Assembly (NCBI GenBank): GCA_903926075.1
Contig: CAIYHQ010000022.1
Location: forward strand, 1-36,466
DNA from: an uncultured Methanomicrobiales archaeon
GTDB lineage: Archaea > Halobacteriota > Methanomicrobia > Methanomicrobiales > Methanospirillaceae
Length of the DNA stretch: 36,466 bases
Reading direction: 5' to 3'
Positions 28,861-36,466 of the stretch are shown here, piece after piece; the first letter of the stretch is position 1; every line of letters starts with the position of its first letter. The notes beneath the pieces were generated by a model that was given only the letters and a program-made list of their open reading frames with translations, was not told the DNA's origin and did not search any database. A program made the translations under genes and the position numbers.

Positions 28861-29677
28861 TGGTGTCTCAATTATCAGAACGGTTATTACACCCCAGAAA
28901 GTGAAGAGGAGGGTAGCTGGGAGGACTGAAGGGGTAGGAAACATTATTTCTGCAATGCTTGGGATTCCAACGCCTTTCTGCTCTTGTTCAGCAGTACCGC
29001 TGTTAATTGGCTTTGTTGAGAGCGGTGTGCCACTTGGGATTACATTCTCGTTTCTTATAGCATCACCACTTAGCAATGAAGTCGCAGCATCAATATTATT
29101 TGCAATGTTCGGATGGCAAATAGCCCTTATTTATATCGTATCCGGATTGATTATTGCAATTACTGCCGGTATTGTTATTGGACGCATTCATCTTGAGAAT
29201 AAAGTTGAAGAGTTCGTCTATAGAGTTAAACTCCACGATCTTAAAGAAAAATCGATGAGATGGAATGACAAGATGATATTTGCAAAAAATGAATCCCGGG
29301 ATATTACCCTGAAAGTACTTCCATATATTCTCATCGGGATAGCAATTGGTGCGGTTATTCATGGGTTCGCACCCGCTGATTTTCTTTTACATATTGCCGG
29401 AAAAAATAATCCCCTTGCAGTTCCAATCGCAGTTCTTATCGGTATACCGCTGAATTCGAATGCAGCAGGAATGATTCCAATTATGGAAATACTTACATCT
29501 AGAGGAATGGCAATGGGTACTGTTCTTGCATTCATGATGGCAGTGATTGGTCTCTCGCTTCCTGAAATAATTATACTCAAAAGAGTCATCAAATTGAAGA
29601 TTCTGACAATTTTTGTAGGAATCCTGTTTTTAGCAATTACACAGACAGGGGATTTGTTTAACATAATACTTGGTTAG
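28841..29677 (+). pseudogene. ArsP/DUF318-type permease lacking its N terminus
   Basis: The sequence from about MAAVIVFGVSIIRTVIT onward matches the COG0701 (DUF318) permease family, including the hallmark PFCSCSAVPL and the later GIPLNSNAAGMIP. Members of this family export organoarsenicals (ArsP) or are linked to redox proteins. The expected first TM segment is missing because the 5' end is joined to a DGC-domain gene. An ATG exists at the junction, so a shortened protein of about 278 residues could be made, and the longer frame from 28763 is read through foreign sequence. Function is doubtful. Confidence 0.65.
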
Positions 29678-29774
29678 GATAGTGATTTTGGAGAATGTTT
29701 ATGCAAAAATCAGATAAGGCCTTGGAAAGTTTAAAAAAATGGATTTACATATTCTTCATCGGAAGTTATTACGT

Positions 29775-30671
29775 ATGAAAACGATAAAACACCTCTCATT
29801 TCTTGACCGTTACCTGACTCTCTGGATTTTTCTTGCGATGGCTGTCGGTATCGGCTTCGGCTATTTTTTACCTGTAATGCCAGCAATAATCACAGGTCTT
29901 TCTATCGGAACGACCTCCGTCCCAATCGCAATAGGGCTAATTCTAATGATGTACCCTCCCCTAGCAAAAGTAAGATACGAGGAACTTCATACGGTATTCC
30001 AGAACACAAAAGTGCTGGGGTTATCACTTATGCAAAACTGGATTGTCGGGCCCGTGCTGATGTTTATCCTCGTTGTTGTGTTTCTCCGGGACCAGCCAAT
30101 GCTCATGTATGGGTTGATCCTCGTTGGCATCGCAAGGTGCATTGCAATGGTGATCGTCTGGAATGATCTTGCTCTAGGCGATTGCGAAGCCGGAATACTA
30201 ACACGATATATATTGATAAGAGTGAAATCAAAGGCATGGTATGAACAGGTTTTCATTCCGAAAATCTCTCCCATTACACTGATTGCGTTACTCTTTACAA
30301 TCATCATAATGTTTTCGCTTAAGGGTGAATATATAATCAATGTGCCACTTGATGTCGTGAGGGTAGCAGTTCCTTTGTTCTTTTATTTCATCATAATGTT
30401 CTTTGTAAGTTTTTGGACTGCATATCGCCTTGGTATTGATTATCCAAAGTCAACATCTATATCATTCACAGCAGCTTCCAATAACTTCGAACTTGCGATT
30501 GCAGTTGCTGTCGCTGTTTTTGGAATCGCTTCACCAGTTGCTTTCGCGACTGTGATTGGACCTCTGGTCGAGGTCCCGGCATTAATCGCACTCGTGAATG
30601 TCTCGCTGTGGATCAGGGGGAAATGGTATAGTGGAAAGAATGGTTCTGTATGCGGTCCGGTGATGCCATGA
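29775..30671 (+). pseudogene. acr3: ACR3-family arsenite exporter with internal deletion
   Basis: ACR3 expels arsenite using the membrane potential. The 298-residue frame has the family start ([20 protein letters not shown]), the essential Cys in the [12 protein letters not shown] segment, and the C-terminal [19 protein letters not shown]. Between ALGDCE and [12 protein letters not shown] (junction near 30183-30195) about 55 residues, roughly two membrane helices, are missing compared with normal members of 350-360. The frame is kept. Such a loss should change topology and probably abolishes transport. I chose the ATG at 29775; 29739 is in frame but adds non-family residues. Confidence 0.75.
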
Positions 30672-30748
30672 CCCATTTTATTGAGAGGAAAAATATATGG
30701 AGATAGGAATAATCAAGGAAGAAACAGACTGGATCGGTGTGAATTATC

Positions 30749-31446
30749 ATGCTTAAAGTATCCCGTCATTCAGAGTATCCACCCGAAGAAGGCAGGTATC
30801 TCTGTGGAAATGACTATTCCCCTGTTGCTGTCATCATCATTCTGACAACCGAACCTGAAGAGATTCCGCCAGATATAGAACGACTGGTACGAGCAGGGGC
30901 TGAAAGTGGTGCAGCACTTTCAGGAACCGTTCAAACGGCGAATATAGGTATTGAGAAGATTATCTGCAACATAGTTGCTAACCCGAATATCAGGTTTCTT
31001 ATCCTTGGAGGTCCTGAATCCGAAGGGCATAAAACTGGTGATGCGATAAAAGCACTGTTCCGGAACGGAGTCGATGAAAAGAAACGTATTATCGGGACTA
31101 CCGGGCTTACTGCAGTATTGTATAATGTTCCAATAGAGTTCATAAAGAGATTCAGAGACCAGTTGACAATTGTTGACTGCCAGTTTCAGACTGATGATGT
31201 GATCCGAAAGGCAGTATGGTCGTGCTACCGGAGAAGCCGGTTGATTTCAAAGGAGAGTTACTCTATGATCCGGGAGCATGGCATGAACCTCCAATTAATG
31301 GCAAAATAACCTGGAAGGTTACGCAACCGTGGTCTGAACCACCTAGTGACAAGGAACTGGCAGCTAAACAGCACGCTCTTGAATTGATTGAGAAATTGAA
31401 GTCACAAGGTGAAAAAAACACTGTGAAAAATACAAAACCAAAATAG
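30749..31446 (+). pseudogene. MtrA-like corrinoid protein, frameshifted
   Basis: The first frame resembles subunit A of tetrahydromethanopterin S-methyltransferase: SPVAVIII, GTVQTANIGIEKIICNI, NPNIRFLILGGPESEGHKTG, GVDEKKRIIGTTG. His94 in EGHKTG is the equivalent of the cobalt-ligating histidine. Near 31229-31233 one G seems lost. The second frame continues EKPVDFKGELLYDPGAWHEPP and ends in a Lys-rich helical tail (KELAAKQHALELIEKLKSQ). Restored length is about 232 residues. There is no C-terminal membrane anchor. A short frame with a good ribosome-binding site (30697-30755) precedes it. Its place between acr3 and arsC is unusual. Confidence 0.75.
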
Positions 31447-31524
31447 GTTGATCAATATGGCCAATTTGATTAACCAGAATTAAAAAATTATTCAATTGTC
31501 AAAAATCGACCGAGGAAATAATGT

Positions 31525-31944
31525 ATGAAAACAAAAGTACTTTTTATCTGTTCACATAATGCTGCCCGTTCTCAGATGGCTGAAGGATATCTCCGTGCGA
31601 AATATGGCAACAGGTTCGATGCATTTAGCGCCGGTACTAAAGTGTCCGAAGTGAGTATCTATGCAATTCAGGTTATGAAAGAGATCGGGATCGATATCTC
31701 GCAGCAACAATCGAAAAGTCTTAATGAATTCATTGACGAAAAAATGGATATCGTCGTGACTGTCTGCGACAATGCAAAAGCAACGTGCCCTTTTTTCCCA
31801 GGGTCTAATAAAAATATTCACATGAATTTTACAGACCCTAAAGAGTTCACTGGAAGTGAAGAAGTGGTATTAAATAGTTTTCGTACGGTGAGAGACGAGA
31901 TCTTCAGGTGGATAGATGAAACATTCAGTAAAGAGGTTACGTGA
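31525..31944 (+). CDS. arsC: Arsenate reductase ArsC (thioredoxin-coupled, LMW-phosphatase type)
   Basis: ArsC reduces arsenate to arsenite for export. The 139-residue protein has the phosphatase P-loop CSHNAARSQMAEG with nucleophile Cys9 and the two resolving cysteines, Cys81 and Cys88 (VCDNAKATCPFFPG), then the DP loop (FTDPKEFTG). All residues needed for the thioredoxin-type mechanism are present. It is the only clearly intact gene of the arsenic island, so its product arsenite would need another exporter. GAGG lies upstream of the ATG. Confidence 0.93.
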   Translation: MKTKVLFICSHNAARSQMAEGYLRAKYGNRFDAFSAGTKVSEVSIYAIQVMKEIGIDISQQQSKSLNEFIDEKMDIVVTVCDNAKATCPFFPGSNKNIHMNFTDPKEFTGSEEVVLNSFRTVRDEIFRWIDETFSKEVT

Positions 31945-32148
31945 GATAACGCAAATGAAGTAATGATCCGGTGATAACCTGATGTTATGGAGATAAAGAG
32001 TCGTCATCCGGATTATTCCTTCACAATTCACCCGAAAATTTTTTTGGGGATTCCCGGAAATTCATTCAAATCCGAACTTTTATTTCGCTCATCATCCACT
32101 GTTTCAGAATCTTCAATACGGACGGAGAGACCCCTTTCATCAATCTCT

Positions 32149-33057
32149 TCACAAGAAAAGAGATCTCTTCAGCCCTTCTAAATTCATCGATAGGAGGAGT
32201 TTCTTCAAACTGTGAAGAAATTTTTTTTGGGGAAGTACCGAATTTTCTGTTATAGGATTATCAGAGACTCTCCTGACTAAAGTGTCATGATCACACAACT
32301 GAATAAATTTTTCTTCTGATGAGACCTGATTAGAAGCAACAGAAATGTAAAGCAATTCACGTTTTAATACTGGGATATTTTGTCTTCGAAATAACAATCT
32401 TGTTTCGGATTCGCCTATTTTCAATGAGAATGTATGAACCTTTTTTTCCTTTAAAAGAAGAGAGCGTTCACTCTCCGGAAGTAACCTTAAAGGGCCCAAA
32501 TCCCATATAGAAACACTTGTATCACTTTTATTTCTTCGATATTCTATCTCTGCTTCATGGGACATCCAAAGGACTTTTCCATCCAATTCAGCCAATATTT
32601 CCATATTGTGAGATAATGATGAACAGATTAATTCATAATTGATAATATCGTGTAATAGAGTGTATTTTGCATGATCATGAAAAAGAATCACCAACTGATC
32701 GAGCGATCCATTATCATTTTTTATAGGTATAGTATTAACAGAACATATGACTGATTTGGCTGGAAAATGAATTTCACTTACTCCTTCCGTCTCTTTATTA
32801 CCAAAAAAACCATCCCATATTGACTCTCCTGATAAAAGGGAGATCCTGATATCTTTCATAGATGTACCGGTTATCGATGATGAGATAAAGCCGGATAGAT
32901 AATAAAAAGCCCTGTTTGAGTGAACAATCATCAACAATGGATCACAGATTATTGCTGGTGTGGAAATTCCTTCAATTGTATCTAATAATTTCTGTACTGC
33001 TGTCCAACTCTGAACTGAACCATTTGCCCATTTATCTGAAGATGCATTTAATTTCAT
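32149..33057 (-). pseudogene. PAS-PAS protein, truncated paralogue of the soluble chemoreceptor
   Basis: The 302-residue frame aligns along about 265 residues with the N-terminal half of the chemoreceptor at 20508: [57 protein letters not shown]. The HAMP and signalling domains are absent. A run of eight A on the coding strand near 32221-32230 may be a frameshift: another frame continues from TSPKKISSQFEET through EEISFLVKRLMKGVSPSVLK to a stop at 32066. It could work as a two-PAS protein, but the truncation and neighbouring kinase scar favour a decayed copy. Confidence 0.65.
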
Positions 33058-33164
33058 AATTCACCGTGAAGATAAAATATATGTTTCGATTAATACCTGA
33101 TTTTCGTAAATCTTATCCTATTTCAGATTTAGCGTCCATTACTAAATCCAGTGGTACGATTCTT

Positions 33165-33293
33165 TCAATTAAGGACTACTGTCTCAACATAGTTGATGTA
33201 ACGCTCCCCCTTGTTGAGGCGGTAACTTTTTTTTGTTACATGGATCTCAAACTGAGCCCATTCACCAAATATGCCTGTTTCGTTTATTTTCAT
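33165..33293 (-). pseudogene. Scar of a duplicated histidine kinase C terminus
   Basis: About 42 codons read INETGIFGEWAQFEIHVTKK then SYRLNKGERYINYVETV. This matches the end of the kinase at 18703-20412 (IKETGIFGQGAKFEIYIPKN then CYRLNKSEKLINRIQSV). No ATPase core remains upstream. It lies 107 nt before the truncated PAS-PAS gene, mirroring the 95-nt spacing between the intact kinase and chemoreceptor. Confidence 0.75.
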
Positions 33294-33543
33294 CCAGATA
33301 GTTGTCACATATTTAGGTACCGAACAGATAACTGTAAATGGGAAATGACCCAGCCTCAACATGGTACTCTGTGATATCGTTGGGATATTAACGATTCTGC
33401 ATATAATTTCAATTCTAATCAAGAGTAATAATAATCAATAGTGTTCACTATAGAGTATAGAGGTCAAGTTGATAATGAGAACATTCGAAAAAATAAATAA
33501 TACTAAAAAAATATTTAAATTTTGAATATTGACTATTGAAGAT

Positions 33544-33720
33544 ATGAGAAAGGACAGTCCAATTATTGTGATACCTGATTGGACTAGCTCAACGAAGAAA
33601 AGATCAAAGGGAGACGTTATTTATATAATACTAGTGAAATACCTTCAACAGATAGAGGAGTTCAAATTACAGCTTAATAAGTATGATTCGGGATTTCAAT
33701 ATAAGGGAAGGCGGTTATGA
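33544..33720 (+). CDS. Small hypothetical protein, possibly leaderless
   Basis: A 58-codon frame starts at the ATG at 33544 (an in-frame TTG at 33529 adds five). A TATA-like ATATTTAAAT at 33511-33520 lies the right distance upstream for transcription to begin near the ATG, and no ribosome-binding site is seen, so a leaderless message is possible. The product (MRKDSPIIVIPDW... with a basic middle) resembles nothing I know. It may be chance. Confidence 0.35.
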   Translation: MRKDSPIIVIPDWTSSTKKRSKGDVIYIILVKYLQQIEEFKLQLNKYDSGFQYKGRRL

Positions 33721-33819
33721 TTTTATTTTGATCTGATAATTGCAATGTTGTTTATCTCAGGGTATCGATAAATATTAGCTAGGCAATAGTCCGAAAAAAA
33801 GGATGATGAAAATTCTCTA

Positions 33820-34227
33820 TTAAATAGAAATTGTTAATTTTTCTGGTTCAATACCTTTGGTCAACCAGAGTATTGATTTCTTTTTCCAGTCCGAATCATT
33901 TGAAGCGTCAATATACCGTTCAAATGCATCAATTCCCGTCTTCTTTGCTATCCTCTTGAACTGAAGTGTTATTATTGGACCGTCAAGGATAACACAGGAA
34001 CGTTCCATTCCTCTTAATTTGAAGATTTTTTGTCCTTCTTCAAGTACAGCTTGAGCATTTGGGAGTAGTGGAGTGAGACCCCTCATGTCTATAAGAACCT
34101 GAAAATTTCCCGATGAATTAGTTAACTTTAGTTTCGATTCTTCCAGCCATTTTTTCATGTCTTCTACAGCCAGCGTTCCAGTAAATGTATTCTGGAATCC
34201 GAATGGTGTTTTTTCCATTTTATACAT
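33820..34227 (-). CDS. STAS/SpoIIAA-like protein
   Basis: The 135-residue product has the alpha/beta layout of SpoIIAA-like STAS proteins: an opening segment NTFTGTLAVEDMKKWLEESK, then a strand FQVLIDMRGLTPLLP, followed by helices and SCVILDGPIITLQF. Such proteins act as protein-interaction or phospho-switch modules. The SpoIIAA phosphorylatable Ser is not obvious, so a regulatory phosphorylation role is uncertain. A strong GGAGGTAG precedes the ATG. Single gene with no obvious partner. Confidence 0.65.
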   Translation of the reverse strand: MYKMEKTPFGFQNTFTGTLAVEDMKKWLEESKLKLTNSSGNFQVLIDMRGLTPLLPNAQAVLEEGQKIFKLRGMERSCVILDGPIITLQFKRIAKKTGIDAFERYIDASNDSDWKKKSILWLTKGIEPEKLTISI

Positions 34228-34602
34228 CTAACTACCTCCATTTTCTAATTTCATTAATTTGTTCATATCTCGCATATGATTAGAAAATATAAGATAGTAT
34301 AAAGAATTTAACATGAATATATCTTTTTCATATAAAATGCATAATTTATATAGATAGCAATATAGATATATATTTAATAGAATAACATTTCACACTCTCT
34401 GACAATTATTTCATTAGTCTATTTTTATCTGAATGTGATCTTAAAATTTGAGAATTGTTTTTTCAATGGATATTTGTTGAATTAGAGTATTAACCCCAGA
34501 ATATTTTTCATTATAAAATGTAAAGCAAAACTATCGCTGAAATATTTAAAAAGTATCAAATGGAATACTATTTATATAATAATACTGGATACTAAATTAA
34601 TT
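34228..34602. other. AT-rich divergent intergenic region before the CHAD gene
   Basis: This 375-nt region carries no supported gene. Two ATATAGAT copies at 34348-34355 and 34360-34367 form a tandem 12 nt apart, about on the same helix face, which may be a regulator site. A TATA box TTTATATA at 34571-34578 sits about 27 nt before the CHAD ATG, suggesting a leaderless transcript. Confidence 0.45.
34571..34578 (+). promoter_or_regulatory. TATA box of the CHAD gene
   Basis: TTTATATA at 34571-34578 is a near-ideal archaeal TATA element. Transcription would start near 34600-34603, at the ATG itself, and no ribosome-binding site is present, so the message is probably leaderless. Confidence 0.5.
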
Positions 34603-35571
34603 ATGATTAAAAACCGCGAAATTTATTGCACATATGGTACCTGGTATCAAAATAAAATGCTTAGGGTTTTAATCAGACTTATTCCATCAATCCATGAATC
34701 CAAAGACCCGGAAGGCGTCCATAAAATGCGGGTTACAACCCGTCGTTTAAGGGCAACTCTTCCTCTCTTTCGTTCTTGTATTCGAAAAAAGGACTATAAA
34801 CGATGGATCCGTGAAATAAAACGAGTTACTAATGCACTTGGAAGAGCACGAGATCTTGATGTCCAGATAGAATTTTTAATGGATTTTCGGGATGCATTAA
34901 TCGAGAATAAAAATATTCCTGATTCTGGAATAGGAATTACAGTCCTAATCAGCTTTCTTTCAGATGAGAGATCAATGATCCAACCTATGCTTGACTCTGC
35001 AGTCGAACGAATTGTTAAAAAAGAAGTAATCCAAGAGATTAAAGCATATTTTCGTCGTTACAATGGATTATGGCCATCAAATTCTAATGACGATGCAGTA
35101 AAAATTGTACTCAAGAAGGGTTCACCATTTATCCTTGATGACATAGGCATATTGAAAAAAAAGAGTATTGCTATATTTGACCCCCTTGATATTCGAGGTC
35201 ATCATGCAATGAGAATAGCTGCAAAAAAACTTCGATACACACTGGAAGCATTCCAGGTTATTCTCCCTCTTTATGCGGAAGAGATAGAGAGAGGAGTAAA
35301 GAAACTGCAAGACCTCCTTGGTGAAGTTCATGATTGTGATGTCTGGATTCATGACCTTCCTCATTTCATATCAGATCAACACGATCAGTACTGGAAAGAG
35401 TCAGAGGAATGGGAGAAAATTGAGGGAGATATAAATTATCTTATTATAAACAGAAAAGAGAGAAGGGAAGAGCTTTATATTGAGGCAAGAAATCTCTGGA
35501 GTTCTTTCCTCTGTCAGCAGATTACTGAAAGGCTCCCTTCTCTCATTAAAGAAAGGTTAAATAAGACTTAA
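34603..35571 (+). CDS. CHAD-domain protein (polyphosphate-binding type)
   Basis: CHAD domains are helical bundles with conserved histidines and basic residues that bind polyphosphate. The 322-residue product has the signature HKMRVTTRRLRATLPLF (from residue 40), GRARDLDVQ, and the second-half repeat HHAMRIAAKKLRYTLEAF followed by LGEVHDCDVW. No triphosphatase (CYTH) domain is attached, so it is a stand-alone binding protein. The nearby Ppx, PhoU and Pst genes support a polyphosphate link, though ppx is 9 kb away. Start supported by a TATA box 25 nt upstream. Confidence 0.9.
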   Translation: MIKNREIYCTYGTWYQNKMLRVLIRLIPSIHESKDPEGVHKMRVTTRRLRATLPLFRSCIRKKDYKRWIREIKRVTNALGRARDLDVQIEFLMDFRDALIENKNIPDSGIGITVLISFLSDERSMIQPMLDSAVERIVKKEVIQEIKAYFRRYNGLWPSNSNDDAVKIVLKKGSPFILDDIGILKKKSIAIFDPLDIRGHHAMRIAAKKLRYTLEAFQVILPLYAEEIERGVKKLQDLLGEVHDCDVWIHDLPHFISDQHDQYWKESEEWEKIEGDINYLIINRKERREELYIEARNLWSSFLCQQITERLPSLIKERLNKT

Positions 35572-35592
35572 GAGTATGTCTCTTTTTCCTCT

Positions 35593-36270
35593 TCAGGGAC
35601 TTTGTGCTATTTCATTGAATGAATATATCATATTGAAAGGTCTGCATAGGATACGGTTTGTAAAATAGACCCCATAAAGATGGAGGCACCTTGATAGCGG
35701 AATTCTCTTTCCTTGCGATATGCATAGCCCTCTCCTGACCGATTCGAAAATATCTTCAAGAGTTTCACATGCATCAATAAATGTCCAGCAGAACCCGAGC
35801 ATTGGAGCTGCATGAGAGTCACTTCCTGTCACTTCTGAAATTCCATCGATATGGTTAATCTTTTTGCTCGCTTTCGGTTCAGTACCATTGAAAGCTTCAA
35901 CAACTTTAAACCCAAGATCTGCATAATTATGATAACCAAGACGGGTATATGGATGTGGTGCAATAGCAAGTCCGGATCTGTCTTCCATCAATTTAGAAAA
36001 TTCAGAAATTTTTTTAAATACCGGGCGTTCTTTTATGCCGAGTGCAATCCAATGTTTTTCAAAGGCAAAATTTCCTCCTTCAATTCCGGGTATTACCAAA
36101 ATCCCAAATTCTTTTGACAACCGTTTTGCTTCATTCCAGGGAAACAGTTGATTATGATCAGTAATCGCAATGGCATCAAGTCCGACATTTTTTGCATGCT
36201 TTACCATCTCACGGGGACGGTGAACACCATCAATCGAGCGGTTAGTATGAACATGGAAATCAACTTTCAT
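35593..36270 (-). CDS. PHP-domain phosphoesterase
   Basis: PHP proteins are metal-dependent phosphoesterases. The 225-residue product has DFHVHTNRSIDG at the N terminus, AITDHN, a central PGIEGG, APHPYTR and GSDSH near residue 170, the set of His/Asp/Glu ligands for a trinuclear metal site. It resembles small archaeal stand-alone PHP enzymes; the substrate is unknown. AGGGG precedes the ATG. The last 35 residues are less typical and hydrophobic-aromatic. Confidence 0.9.
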   Translation of the reverse strand: MKVDFHVHTNRSIDGVHRPREMVKHAKNVGLDAIAITDHNQLFPWNEAKRLSKEFGILVIPGIEGGNFAFEKHWIALGIKERPVFKKISEFSKLMEDRSGLAIAPHPYTRLGYHNYADLGFKVVEAFNGTEPKASKKINHIDGISEVTGSDSHAAPMLGFCWTFIDACETLEDIFESVRRGLCISQGKRIPLSRCLHLYGVYFTNRILCRPFNMIYSFNEIAQSP

Positions 36271-36466
36271 TGCTGGCCCCTAGTATTAAAAGAGACTGAA
36301 AGAGTTTGTAAAAAAAACGTTTCAGGCTTAATCTTCCCTGACGACTTTAAACAATTGGAATGCAGTAATAAATAATGAATCATTTCATATAATCTACTAT
36401 TATTTAGCCTCTGCAATTGGACTATTTGCAGGTATATTCCAGATGTTCCGATAAATTTTGACACAA
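36271..36466. other. Window end, no gene recognised
   Basis: The last 196 nt carry short open frames on both strands, none with a recognisable product or good start signals. They probably contain the PHP promoter and perhaps the edge of a neighbouring gene or remnant beyond the window. Confidence 0.3.

Noticed and set aside
36267-36464. 65-codon minus-strand frame at the window end
   Set aside because: No recognisable domain and it overlaps the PHP promoter region; not supported.

Overview
The window looks like chromosomal DNA of a methanogenic archaeon, most likely Methanomicrobiales and perhaps Methanospirillum-like. This is inference from gene content: an MtrA-type corrinoid protein, SpoVT/AbrB-PhoU regulators, archaeal TATA-type promoters with some leaderless starts, AT-rich intergenic DNA, and many sensory proteins. 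No rRNA, tRNA or complete insertion sequence was seen.

Region 1 (1-8351) is a CRISPR-Cas locus on the minus strand. A compact eight-gene type I-B (Cst1/Cst2/Cas5t-like) operon runs cas8-cas7-cas5-cas3-cas6-cas1-cas2-cas4. A leader and the leader-proximal end of a CRISPR array follow; the array is cut by the window edge. Upstream of the operon (8520-10049) is a scarred stretch: a truncated PIN toxin, one isolated degenerate copy of the CRISPR repeat, a metallophosphoesterase, and an antitoxin whose 3' end carries the tail of a lost PIN toxin.

Region 2 (10196-17337) holds an MFS exporter and a phosphate-uptake operon: pstS, a single-chain PstC-PstA permease, pstB and phoU. A SpoVT/AbrB-PhoU regulator follows. 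Its paralogue lies at 22843-23853 on the other strand. An exopolyphosphatase (Ppx/GppA-HD, with a previously unlisted 49-codon gene directly upstream) and a polyphosphate-binding-type CHAD protein (34603) add a phosphate/polyphosphate theme.

Region 3 (17590-22772 and 25963-28074) is signal transduction. It has a Cache-HAMP membrane protein without an output domain, a small conserved-looking partner, a receiver-GAF-histidine kinase, a soluble PAS-PAS chemoreceptor, and a membrane 4HB chemoreceptor.

Region 4 (28109-31944) is an arsenic-resistance island in decay. ArsR has lost its 5' end. The thioredoxin-like gene has three lesions. A DGC-domain gene is joined by deletion to an ArsP/DUF318-type permease. 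Acr3 lacks about 55 internal residues, and an MtrA-like corrinoid protein is frameshifted. Only arsC looks intact. A second arsC scar sits at 22752-22853.

Region 5 (32149-36270) contains a decayed duplicate of the kinase/chemoreceptor junction from region 3, a small possible leaderless gene, a STAS-like protein, the CHAD protein and a PHP-family phosphoesterase. Recurrent partial duplication and deletion of genes is the most striking property of the window.
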